Shown here piece after piece: positions 18,323 to 26,319 of a stretch of DNA of 64,000 nt. The notes under the pieces are model-generated. The model was given only the letters and a program-made list of their open reading frames with translations, searched no databases and was not told the DNA's origin. Source of the DNA: Erwinia endophytica (GTDB lineage: Bacteria; Pseudomonadota; Gammaproteobacteria; Enterobacterales; Enterobacteriaceae); contig NZ_RQVV01000036.1 in the NCBI RefSeq assembly GCF_009295515.1, positions 48,804-112,803 on the forward strand. The letters are read 5' to 3'. Numbering within the stretch: position 1 is the first letter of the stretch; each line of letters starts with the position of its first letter. A program made the translations under genes and the position numbers.

Positions 18323-18379
18323 TGTTTTGCCCTGAAAATGTGTTTGATTTATCCCGGTGTTAACGCGAACCAGTTATCT

Positions 18380-19012
18380 TTACTGGTAATGTTGCGTGAC
18401 TTCCGCTGTCATTGCCGCTTCGCGACGCGCAACCTCTTGTACCGCCGCCAACACCGCCTCAGCCCGCCAGAACGGGATGACGATGATGCCGTCGTCGTCT
18501 CCAACCACAATGTCTCCCGCACAGCACACCACACCGCCAATCGCCACGGGTTCGCCAATGACACCGGGGCCATTCTTATAAGGACCCGCCGGTGTCGTAC
18601 CGCGACAAAACGTCGGAAACCCGGTCGCTTCAACGACCTTACGGTCACGTATTGCCCCATCAATAACCTGTGCAACCGCGCCAGCCTGCTGGAAGCGCTG
18701 AGTCAGTTGTTCGCCAACCAGCGCACGATCAATATGGCCTAACCCATTGATCATCATCACATCGCCAGGCTGAATGTAATCCAGTGCTCTGATTACCGCC
18801 GCGTTATCGCCTGCGGTAACCAGTACCGGAAAAGCAAAGCCGACAAAGGGGGTATTACTGCTGACAGGCACGATAGCCGCGTCACACATATTTAACCTTT
18901 CCATCGCATCGCCAATGTTTGCGACAGGAAATCCGGTAAAAGCAGAACGCCATTTTTGCTCCGGGCGCTGCCACGATGAAGAAATACGAATATCTGCTGC
19001 TTTAAGTGCCAT
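18380..19012 (-). CDS. RraA family protein (aldolase/decarboxylase-like)
   Basis: A 210-residue protein of the RraA-like/HMG aldolase fold. NIGDAMERLNMCDAAI near residue 30, VIDGAIRDRKVVEATGFPTFCRG near residue 115 (the Gly-x-x-Arg-Asp metal and substrate site), and DIVVGDDDGIIVIP near residue 160 are intact. Family members include 4-carboxy-4-hydroxy-2-oxoadipate aldolase/oxaloacetate decarboxylase and the RNase E inhibitor RraA; the retained Arg-Asp site favours an enzyme. It is the first gene of the leftward operon. A long inverted repeat lies immediately before its start codon. Confidence 0.87.
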   Translation of the reverse strand: MALKAADIRISSSWQRPEQKWRSAFTGFPVANIGDAMERLNMCDAAIVPVSSNTPFVGFAFPVLVTAGDNAAVIRALDYIQPGDVMMINGLGHIDRALVGEQLTQRFQQAGAVAQVIDGAIRDRKVVEATGFPTFCRGTTPAGPYKNGPGVIGEPVAIGGVVCCAGDIVVGDDDGIIVIPFWRAEAVLAAVQEVARREAAMTAEVTQHYQ

Positions 19013-19023
19013 TGCCCCGACCT

Positions 19024-19067
19024 AAAAGTGATAAGAAATTATCAAGTGAGAATCTTTTATCACTTTT
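19024..19067. promoter_or_regulatory. Spaced inverted repeat ahead of the hydantoinase-type operon
   Basis: AAAAGTGATAA at 19024-19034 and its exact complement TTATCACTTTT at 19057-19067 are separated by 22 bases. The repeat begins twelve bases upstream of the RraA-like start codon in an AT-rich leader. Its 33-base centre spacing is about three helical turns, which fits two half-sites for a dimer pair or a large regulator. The TetR protein at the end of the operon is the obvious candidate to bind it. Confidence 0.5.
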
Positions 19068-19649
19068 AAACAGGGAAATTGCAACGTTTTTATATGATCT
19101 AAATCCGTATAAAAATAAAAACAAATGCCTGAAACACAACATAACCCAGGCAAATGACAATATATAACAAATTGATATTTATCGATTTTTATTGAAAAAC
19201 CATAAAATAAAAAGATGGTAAAAAATAAAAAAAACACCTCTTTCAAAATGGCTATATTATTTTCTTATGTTATTCATCAATATCAAGATCAAAAACAGTG
19301 CGAATAATTGAGTTAATATTTTAATCAATCACAATAATGGTGCGTTAATATGAGAATAAAAAGAGGAAGGTGCCAACGTACTGACTCTACAGCCCGTTAT
19401 TTAAGGCTTACTGCTTTTTCTGATGCACCATTACAGTGCTTATTACCGGACTATGTCATAAATAATTCACATTACCGGACAAAAAATGCCGACACACGAT
19501 TGAACTGTACGGGGCAGATCCCGTCACCGTGGATCCGTCTGACCGAATCACCCGGGCAGTATGGGAAATGCGAATAAGCGAAGTGAGTCGGCCCGTTAAA
19601 CACCGCCAGCATACCGGCAATTTGCCGTATGACGGAGAGCCTCGACAGA
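19068..19649. other. Non-coding stretch upstream of the hydantoinase-type operon
   Basis: Strongly AT-rich up to about 19350, consistent with the operon promoter. The right half is GC-richer and holds a directly repeated ATTACCGGAC (19442-19451 and 19471-19480) and an untitled open stretch of about 55 codons without a start between about 19465 and 19675. I recognise no gene. The segment 19459-19491 closely resembles 21637-21669 on the far side of tyrB. Confidence 0.5.
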
Positions 19650-20066
19650 CTATTCCCCTTGCAAGGTGGCCATAATACGCCGGGCACCGCCGTGAATACG
19701 GTGCTCGCCCAACCAAATACCCTGCCACGTTCCAAGAACCAGACGCCCACGGCTGACCGGTAACAGCAGCGACGCCCCCAACAACGATGACTTAATGTGA
19801 GCGGGCATATCGTCCACCCCTTCATAATCATGCTCATAGGGGGCATTTTCCGGTACCTGCCGCAAAAAATGCTGTTCCATATCGCTACGTACCGTGGGAT
19901 CACAATTTTCATTCAACGTTAGCGAAGCGGAGGTATGCAGCAGTAGCAAATGCAGCAACCCCGTCTGTACCTCGTTGAGACGATGCAATACCGCAGTGAT
20001 CTCATCGGTAACAAGATGGAACCCACGGGATTTGGGACTCAGGGTGATGGTTTGCTGATACCACAT
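19650..20066 (-). CDS. yjbQ: YjbQ/UPF0047 family protein
   Basis: A 138-residue protein of the YjbQ family. [39 protein letters not shown] and [16 protein letters not shown] are the three conserved blocks with the clustered His, Asp and Glu residues. Members have weak thiamine-phosphate-synthase activity in vitro, but the real role is uncertain. The ATG at 20066 follows AAGGAACC; the longer frame to 20162 has no support. In E. coli yjbQ lies near tyrB-aphA-uvrA, so this is backbone. Confidence 0.92.
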   Translation of the reverse strand: MWYQQTITLSPKSRGFHLVTDEITAVLHRLNEVQTGLLHLLLLHTSASLTLNENCDPTVRSDMEQHFLRQVPENAPYEHDYEGVDDMPAHIKSSLLGASLLLPVSRGRLVLGTWQGIWLGEHRIHGGARRIMATLQGE

Positions 20067-20330
20067 AGCGAGGTTCCTTAGCTGAATCGATGGATATCCT
20101 GAATAATGCACGTTACAGGAAGATAGCAAGAAAAGGCAGTCCGATGAACCGCCACAGGTCAATGCGGCGAACGACTGAACGTGGTCGACACGCCAATCAT
20201 CTGCAGCCTGGCGGGTATCAGCCTCTCAATCAAATTTGGCGGCGATTAAACATGCAGCAGGAGACGAAAAAATCACGCCAGGGGGAGGAAAAGATCGACG
20301 GTGACCGGGCTGATGCCCGGCCAGAAACGC

Positions 20331-21524
20331 TTACATCACTGCCGCAAAAGCTTCGGCGACTTGATGAACATTTTTGCTGTTCAGGCCCGCCACACACATA
20401 CGACCGCTGGCAAGCAGATAAATACCAAACTCGTTACGCAGACGCTCAACCTGCCCGACACTCAGCCCGGTGTAACTGAACATGCCGCGCTGCTTCAGTA
20501 AATAATCGAAGTTTTTGTCTGGCATCGCCACCGTCAGCACGTCAACCATGGCCTGGCGCATGGACAGGATACGCAGGCGCATCCCTTCGACTTCTGCCAG
20601 CCAGTTGGCTTTCAGTTGGGCATCATTCAGCACGCAGGAAACCACTTGAGCACCAAAGTTCGGCGGACTGGAGTAGTTACGACGTACGGTCGCTTTCAGC
20701 TGCCCCAACACACAAGAGGCTTCTTGCGCATCATGACACACCACGGACAGGCCGCCGACACGCTCGCCGTACAGAGAGAAAATTTTAGAAAAAGAGTTGC
20801 TGACCAGTGCTGGCAGCCCCGCCGCGACGATCGTGCGGATAGCGTAAGCATCTTCCTCCATCCCCGCGCCAAAGCCCTGATAAGCGATGTCGAGGAAAGG
20901 GATCAAATCGCGCTCTTTCAACACCTCAGTGACTCTATCCCACTGGGCGTTAGTCAGATCCGCACCGGTCGGATTATGACAACATGGATGCAGTAGCACG
21001 ATGCTTTGCGCTGGCAACGTCTTCAGCGTTGCCACCAATGCTTCAAACCTCACGCCGTTAGTTTCTTCGTCATACCAGGGGTAGGTGTTCACCTGGAAAC
21101 CCGCACCGGCGAAAATTGCCACATGGTTTTCCCACGTGGGATCGCTGACCCACACCTGAGATCCAGGGAAATACGCCTTCAGAAAATCCGCACCGATCTT
21201 CAGCGCGCCAGACCCCCCAATAGTCTGAATAGTGGCAATACTTCCGCTCTGCAATGCTGGGCTATCCTGGCCAAACAGTAACGGTGCAATCGTCCCACGG
21301 TAAGACGCCAGACCGTCCATTGGCAGGTAAACCGAGGCGCCGCGTACCTGGGCATTCAGACGGGTTTCTGCGGCGGCCACAGCCTGCAACTGGGGGATCT
21401 GCCCGTTCTCATCGTAATACAACCCAATGCTCAGGTTCACCTTATACGGACGCGTATCCTGCTTAAACGTCTCCATCAGAGAGAGAATTGGATCGCCAGC
21501 ATAGGCATCAACGTTTTGAAACAC
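20331..21524 (-). CDS. tyrB: Aromatic-amino-acid aminotransferase
   Basis: A 397-residue PLP enzyme that makes phenylalanine and tyrosine from phenylpyruvate and hydroxyphenylpyruvate, and contributes to leucine and aspartate transamination. [19 protein letters not shown] at the start, the Schiff-base lysine in [17 protein letters not shown] near residue 255, and the terminal GRMCVAGLN with the substrate-binding arginine are clear. I place the start at the GTG at 21524, which gives exactly the length of E. coli TyrB; GGAG lies nine to ten bases upstream. An ATG at 21539 or 21572 would add residues not found in the family. In E. coli it follows dnaB-alr; here an IS island intervenes and alr is not seen. 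Confidence 0.94.
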   Translation of the reverse strand: MFQNVDAYAGDPILSLMETFKQDTRPYKVNLSIGLYYDENGQIPQLQAVAAAETRLNAQVRGASVYLPMDGLASYRGTIAPLLFGQDSPALQSGSIATIQTIGGSGALKIGADFLKAYFPGSQVWVSDPTWENHVAIFAGAGFQVNTYPWYDEETNGVRFEALVATLKTLPAQSIVLLHPCCHNPTGADLTNAQWDRVTEVLKERDLIPFLDIAYQGFGAGMEEDAYAIRTIVAAGLPALVSNSFSKIFSLYGERVGGLSVVCHDAQEASCVLGQLKATVRRNYSSPPNFGAQVVSCVLNDAQLKANWLAEVEGMRLRILSMRQAMVDVLTVAMPDKNFDYLLKQRGMFSYTGLSVGQVERLRNEFGIYLLASGRMCVAGLNSKNVHQVAEAFAAVM

Positions 21525-21657
21525 GGTGCAGATCTCCATGAATGAATGTAGGGATAAACGAAATAGCGGCACGGACGATGACGCATGGCGATCATCAGAG
21601 TGAGGTTCCTCCCCAGGCCGGAATCATACTATACCCTAAATCATCCACATTGCAGGA

Positions 21658-21678
21658 CAAAAACACCGGGTGTTTTTG
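21658..21678. repeat. Perfect inverted repeat at the left edge of the IS island
   Basis: CAAAAACACC and GGTGTTTTTG flank a single G. The hairpin lies between the tyrB start and the left end of the first IS6-family element. It could be an operator, a terminator of a lost gene, or the end of another element. The stretch just before it resembles 19459-19491. Confidence 0.45.
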
Positions 21679-21700
21679 AACCATCCCGGCGCGGAAGAAG

Positions 21701-22511
21701 GGTTCTGTCGCATTAAGCAGCTCATCAGGTAACATGCTGTTTTTTTTTATGATGTTGCCTGCCCATGTCCCTGACCAGAAACGCCTTCAAACACCTGCAT
21801 TATCCCGCGGATATCATCGCCCAGTGTGTCCGCTGGTATCTGGCTTATTCCCTGAGCCTGCGCAATCTCGAAGAGATGATGGCAGAGTGTGGTATCTCCG
21901 TCGACCATTCCACGCTTCACCGCTGGGTTATCCGCCTGGTACTACTACTGGACCAGGCATTCCGCTGGCATAAACGTTGCCCGGGCCGCCGGTGGCGAAT
22001 GGATGAAACGGACATCAAAATCAGGGGCCAGTGGAGATATCTGTACCGTGCGGTCGATACCGAAGGCCAGACCATCAATTTTCTGCTGACGGCGAAGCGG
22101 GATGCTGCCGCGACATTACGTTTTTTCCGCAAAGCCATCCGGCATCACGGGCGGCCGGAAATGGTGACCATTGACAGAAGTGGCGCCAACACGGCAGCGC
22201 TGCCCCCCCTCCCCCCTGGCAGACCCGATGAAGAAATCATCACCATCAGGCAGAACAAATATCTGAACAACCTGATTGAGCAGGATCACCGGAATATCAA
22301 ACGGCGGACACAAGCTATGTTGGGATTCAAATCATTCCGGCGGGCACAGACTCTATTACAGGTATCGAGTTAATCCACATGATACGCAAAGGGCAGTATG
22401 GGCATCCGGGCGGGGACGTGCTGTCTCCTGCAGAGCAGTTTTACCTGATGGCTGTGTAAAAAACAGGCAGTACAATTTCTGCCGACCCGCGGCCGTTAAT
22501 GCGACAGAACC
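21701..22511 (+). mobile_element. IS6-family insertion sequence, copy 1
   Basis: An 811-base element bounded by GGTTCTGTCGCATTAA at the left and its exact complement at the right. It carries one transposase gene on the plus strand. The eight bases on either side (GGAAGAAG and CAAAATAT) do not match, so no target duplication is visible, which is common for IS6/IS26 copies that have moved by cointegration or homologous recombination. It is nearly identical to, and in direct orientation with, the element at 23955-24764. Confidence 0.92.
21765..22459 (+). pseudogene. IS6-family transposase, copy 1 (late frameshift)
   Basis: DDE transposase. The catalytic Asp in RMDETDIKIRG, the second Asp in VTIDRSGANTAAL and the Glu in LNNLIEQDHRNIKRR are all present. 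The frame is intact to residue 202, where it ends QTLLQVSS. One base appears missing after TLL: shifting frame there continues as GIELIHMIRKGQYGHPG and reaches AEQFYLMAV, the usual family C-terminus, at 22459. Either the enzyme is truncated by about 30 residues or a shift restores it. The same defect occurs in copy 2. Confidence 0.85.
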
Positions 22512-22526
22512 CAAAATATCCTGCTG

Positions 22527-22976
22527 TTAATTATTAATTTGCATGATTTTGATATCAAACTTGCTGCAGTCTTTGACGCTGCACAGGCCGCTGAACCACA
22601 GCTCGCCCTGCGGGCCGACCATCACCCCCGTACTGTTGACGAACAGGTCTGCATACGTCTGATGCAAAATAATGTTAACCAGTCGGTCAGTGAACACGCT
22701 GTCATATGCCTGAACAAAAGCACGACTGTCAGCAATATCAGTTTCTTTATGGCTGACAGTAACTGTAATGGGATAGTCGACCATTGCAGCCACGGTTTTT
22801 TTATCCTTTCCTTTAACCGCTTTCTGCAGCTTGTTAAGAAACCGATGGTATTGCCCGTGCGAATCAGCCCCCATTAGGGTATCCAGCCGGGCGTCTGTTT
22901 CTTTATCGCTGCCGGCAAATACCGCGGCGGATGCACACAGTGTTAACAGGAGAGCGACTGATAATTTTTTAATCAT
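22527..22976 (-). CDS. Exported protein, putative immunity partner of the upstream lysozyme
   Basis: About 149 residues from the ATG at 22976. It begins with a clear signal peptide (MIKKLSVALLLTLCASAA, cleavage near VFAG), so the mature protein is periplasmic. The mature part has a helical LNKLQKAVKGKDKKTVAAMV segment, DSRAFVQAYDSVFTDRLV, YADLFVNSTGVMVG, GELWFSGLC and KIMQINN, an arrangement that suggests a cystatin/NTF2-like fold; I recognise no named family with certainty. Two cysteines near the end could pair. Its start lies one base after the stop of the lysozyme gene, so the two are co-translated. A periplasmic inhibitor following a muramidase without a signal peptide is the pattern of a type VI effector and its immunity protein. 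Confidence 0.75.
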   Translation of the reverse strand: MIKKLSVALLLTLCASAAVFAGSDKETDARLDTLMGADSHGQYHRFLNKLQKAVKGKDKKTVAAMVDYPITVTVSHKETDIADSRAFVQAYDSVFTDRLVNIILHQTYADLFVNSTGVMVGPQGELWFSGLCSVKDCSKFDIKIMQINN

Positions 22977-22977
22977 A

Positions 22978-23478
22978 TTATTCCTGTCTGAACGGGGCAG
23001 CTTCTTCAAGCCTTCTTTTGTACAGGGGCGCTAAAATTTTCGGGTTGCCGACTTTGCGGCCTTTAGCATCATGTTTAAAAATATAAATGTACTGCAGCAT
23101 CTTATCGTGTACCGCTTTCATGTCGCCACGATCAGCCGCGTCCATCACAGCCGAAGGATCAGACACATTGTAAATGAACGAGACCAGTCCGTCGAACTGG
23201 GTCTGGGTCAGACGATGGTGGGGTACTTTACGGCGAATATACCGTTCGACTTTATGTACATGCCTCGCCAGCGCCGTGTTGATATCGCTGGCGGTAACGG
23301 GCTTTTTCAGTTCTGCGTCGGTACATACGCCAAAATGAGCCAGCGTACCAACCCCCCACGTACAGTTTCCTGAATGGGGCCCCAAATCGTTGTAGTAGCG
23401 GTAAACCACGCCTTCGCGTATCCGTAACTGACCATATCCTGCCGTACTGAAAGACAGTGAATCATTAACGCCTGCCAT
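22978..23478 (-). CDS. GH24 (T4-type) lysozyme, candidate antibacterial effector
   Basis: A 166-residue muramidase of the phage-lysozyme family. The catalytic Glu is residue 22 in RIREGVVYRYYND, Asp31 lies nine residues later as in T4 lysozyme, and CTWGVGTLAHFG with Thr40 completes the triad; LTQTQFDGLVSFIYNV is the second family block. It has no signal peptide, no holin or spanin nearby and no other phage genes, which argues against a prophage remnant. It is instead followed directly by an exported protein. Both genes sit between two direct IS6 copies. Cleavage of peptidoglycan is well supported; use as a secreted toxin is inference. Confidence 0.85.
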   Translation of the reverse strand: MAGVNDSLSFSTAGYGQLRIREGVVYRYYNDLGPHSGNCTWGVGTLAHFGVCTDAELKKPVTASDINTALARHVHKVERYIRRKVPHHRLTQTQFDGLVSFIYNVSDPSAVMDAADRGDMKAVHDKMLQYIYIFKHDAKGRKVGNPKILAPLYKRRLEEAAPFRQE

Positions 23479-23954
23479 TATCCTGTTTATTTCCGTGCAA
23501 TATTTTCATAACGAAATTGTACCATTAATGGTTAGTAAAATTAATGCGCTATGCCCGAAGGCCGTATTTTACCGTATCCTTACTGGTGGGCCGTAGGATA
23601 CTCAGTCAGAGCTCATGCCGCGCCTGAAGCCTGCGGTGGCGGATATGCGGAAAGAGGAAGTCACGAAGGGCCGCGTTTTGATAACGGGTTCCGTATTCAG
23701 CATCCTCCTCACTGCCATTTTCAAATAACGACCAGCTGGCAGCGTTTTATGCCCCTGTCAGCCAATCGTTTTTAACATAACATCCCTTGTTCGCTCCTCA
23801 GAAACGCGCTCAGGGCGTTTTTACTCTCTGAGCCGCAGAAAACCATGAAAACCGGCCAGAATCACATACGGAAATTCTCAGGGCCATGAATGACTATGCA
23901 GGCAACTGCATGGCCGACCATTTCAGCCTGAATTCAGGCAGGAAGACTTAAAAC
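23479..23954. other. Non-coding stretch between lysozyme gene and IS6 copy 2
   Basis: Contains the upstream region of the lysozyme gene. A weak hairpin (AAACGC with GCGTTT, 23802-23820) followed by T residues may be a terminator of a plus-strand gene lost from the left. An open stretch of about 38 codons ends at 23951 but has no supported start and I do not recognise it. Probably remains of the original context of the module. Confidence 0.4.
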
Positions 23955-24764
23955 GGTTCTGTCGCATTAAGCCGCTCATCAGGTAACATGCTGTTTTTTT
24001 TGTGATGTTGCCTGCCCATGTCCCTGCCCCAAAAAGCCTTCAAACGCCTGCTTTATCCCGCGGATATCATCGCCCAGTGTGTCCGCTGGTATCTGGCTTA
24101 TTCCCTGAGCCTGCGCAATCTCGAAGAGATGATGGCAGAGTGTGGTATCTCCGTCGACCATTCCACGCTTCACCGCTGGGTTATCCGACTGGTACTACTA
24201 CTGGGCCAGGCATTCCGCTGGCATAAACGTTGCCCGGGCCGCCGGTGGCGAATGGATGAAACGGACATCAAAATCAGGGGCCAGTGGAGATATCTGTACC
24301 GTGCGGTCGATACCGAAGGCCAGACCATCAATTTTCTGCTGACGGCGAAGCGGGATGCTGCCGCGACATTACGTTTTTTCCGCAAAGCCATCCGGTATCA
24401 CGGGCGGCCGGAAATGGTGACCATTGACAGAAGTGGCGCCAACACGGCAGCGCTGACCACCCTCCCCCCTGGCAGACCCGATGAAGAAATCATCACCATC
24501 AGGCAGAACAAATATCTGAACAACCTGATTGAGCAGGATCACCGGAATATCAAACGGCGGACACGAGCTATGTTGGGATTCAAATCATTCCGGCGGGCAC
24601 AGACTCTATTACAGGTATCGAGTTAATCCACATGATACGCAAAGGGCAGTATGGGCATCCGGGCGGGGACGTGCTGTCTCCTGCAGAGCAGTTTTACCTG
24701 ATGGCTGTGTAAAAAACAGGCAGTACAATTTCTGCCGACCCGCGGCCGTTAATGCGACAGAACC
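23955..24764 (+). mobile_element. IS6-family insertion sequence, copy 2
   Basis: An 810-base element with the same 16-base terminal repeats (GGTTCTGTCGCATTAA and complement) and the same orientation as copy 1. The flanking octamers (CTTAAAAC and GCCTAAAT) do not match each other. The two copies enclose the lysozyme/immunity pair, giving the structure of an IS26-like pseudo-compound transposon of about 3.06 kb (21701-24764). Confidence 0.92.
24018..24712 (+). pseudogene. IS6-family transposase, copy 2 (same late frameshift)
   Basis: Near-identical to the transposase at 21765, with a few substitutions, mostly near the N-terminus (for example KAFKRLLYP for NAFKHLHYP) and AALTTLPPG for AALPPLPPG. 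The DDE residues are intact. The frame ends at residue 202 with QTLLQVSS, and the missing C-terminus is present in another frame up to 24712, exactly as in copy 1. Shared damage suggests both copies descend from one already shifted parent, or that the shift is tolerated. Confidence 0.85.
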
Positions 24765-24900
24765 GCCTAAATCAGCAAGAGATGTAACAACCTTGACACT
24801 AACCGTTAATCTATTGATTTTATTTATTTAAACAATTAACATTAAATATGCATGGTTTTAACGGTTTTTTGTTATTCTAATAGTAAATCTGGTGCGGTAA

Positions 24901-26286
24901 ATGGAATATAGAAAAAAAACGGTGATAATTTTAGGTGCAGGGCCAGTTGGATTATTTTCGGCATTTAAAATACTAGAAAATAATTTTGCTGAAAATGTGC
25001 TAGTGCTTGAAAAGAGAATGGATCCTAAATGGGAAAATGATGAATGGGCATCTAGATCAATGGTTGTACAATTTCATCGGCGATTTTTTTCCTTTTCTAT
25101 ACCTGATGCTTTAATACACTGCCCTAACGGAGTATTCAGCGAAGATAATGAAGAGAATCGCAGAAAATATTCTGACCTAGACCATATGAGTTTGAGTAGT
25201 ATACAATCTATTCTTCTTAAAGAAATCAATGATAATTACAATGATCGTTTTTCTTTGATGAAAATAGAAGATATCCTGTGTGAAGATGATGTTATATCAT
25301 TAGTTGTTGATTGTAACGGAGAGCAACATTTTAGCGTTCTCAATCCTAGTCTTCTCGTTGATGCTACGGGTTATCACTCCACTTTGATGAATAAAATTAT
25401 CGGAGTGGAATTTGAGGATGAATTTGAATATGGTTCAGCATTAAAAATAACGTGGCCGGAACATAATCTTAGCCATGCTGAAGATAAATTAATAGAATTT
25501 CATGATTGTCATAAAAATACAAAGTTTTTCAGTTACGGATACTCATCGGTTGCAGAGTTTTCTTATCCATCCGAAGATTTCAATGTTTTTTTTGAAGATT
25601 GTGGGTACTCGATAAACAATCAAAGTATCAAAATCCCATTTTTAAAAGATGATACAACCCCATTCTCAATAAAACTACCAGCGTTCTTAAAAAGAATAGT
25701 GTCACTGGATAAAAATGATGATTTATATAAAAAATCAATAAGTCTGTTCAGGAAAATTCGTGAAGGAAAGTTGAATGGTATAAATGGTTATGAATTTATT
25801 AAACATTTGCAAGATTTCTGCTGGCATGAAGCAGATACACTTTCTTTGGTAATACGTCAGATTTTAAGAAAGAATATAACCATAAAAGATGTTTATGTTG
25901 ACATTGATAGTGATCATGCAGATTTAGAAAAGATAGGCATTGTGTTTGTACCATCCAGAGCAGAAAGATGGCTTTCAACGAATAGGGTAAAGACAAATAT
26001 AAAACTTGTATCTGTAAATGGAAGTTATGAGATATCTGGCTTTAACCTTATCCATCCTGTAACGGCTTGTGCTGTAGGTGATAGTCTTGCCAGTACAGAT
26101 TTTAGACATGGACTTGGAATTAACCGAGGTTTCCATACCGCAGTACGACTTTTTCAGAACAAAATAGATCCAGAGTCAGCAAGACGCGAATTGATTGAAA
26201 ATGGATATTTCATTTTGAACGAATTTAGTGATCATAATATATTCAGCAGAGCTATCTCATGCAGAGACTGGCTAATTTCACATTGA
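24901..26286 (+). CDS. FAD-dependent oxidoreductase/monooxygenase-like protein
   Basis: A 461-residue protein. It opens with a Rossmann dinucleotide motif (VIILGAGPVGLFSAFKILE) and an acidic residue at the end of the second strand (LVLEKRMDP), followed near residue 155 by LLVDATGYHS, the second FAD contact, and near the C-terminus by VTACAVGDSLASTDFRHGLGINRGF, which matches the GD-containing FAD ribityl motif and the HGLG loop of flavin monooxygenases. No closer family is recognised. Base composition is about one third GC, well below the neighbours, and codon use is AT-rich, so it was probably acquired. A TauE/SafE permease follows after about 30 bases. Substrate unknown. Confidence 0.8.
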   Translation: MEYRKKTVIILGAGPVGLFSAFKILENNFAENVLVLEKRMDPKWENDEWASRSMVVQFHRRFFSFSIPDALIHCPNGVFSEDNEENRRKYSDLDHMSLSSIQSILLKEINDNYNDRFSLMKIEDILCEDDVISLVVDCNGEQHFSVLNPSLLVDATGYHSTLMNKIIGVEFEDEFEYGSALKITWPEHNLSHAEDKLIEFHDCHKNTKFFSYGYSSVAEFSYPSEDFNVFFEDCGYSINNQSIKIPFLKDDTTPFSIKLPAFLKRIVSLDKNDDLYKKSISLFRKIREGKLNGINGYEFIKHLQDFCWHEADTLSLVIRQILRKNITIKDVYVDIDSDHADLEKIGIVFVPSRAERWLSTNRVKTNIKLVSVNGSYEISGFNLIHPVTACAVGDSLASTDFRHGLGINRGFHTAVRLFQNKIDPESARRELIENGYFILNEFSDHNIFSRAISCRDWLISH

Positions 26287-26319
26287 TTTATAAAAATAGG
26301 TTGAGGAATTGATATTTTG

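Noticed and set aside
20305..20320. CCGGGC/GCCCGG hairpin after tyrB as terminator
   Set aside because: The stem is good but no T-run follows on the minus strand; left unannotated.
21693..22519. Target-site duplications around IS6 copies
   Set aside because: The eight-base flanks of each of the three elements, and of outer combinations, were compared by eye and do not match.
22978..23478. Prophage lysis gene interpretation of the lysozyme
   Set aside because: No holin, spanin, integrase or structural phage genes are nearby, and an exported protein is coupled to it instead. Not fully excluded.
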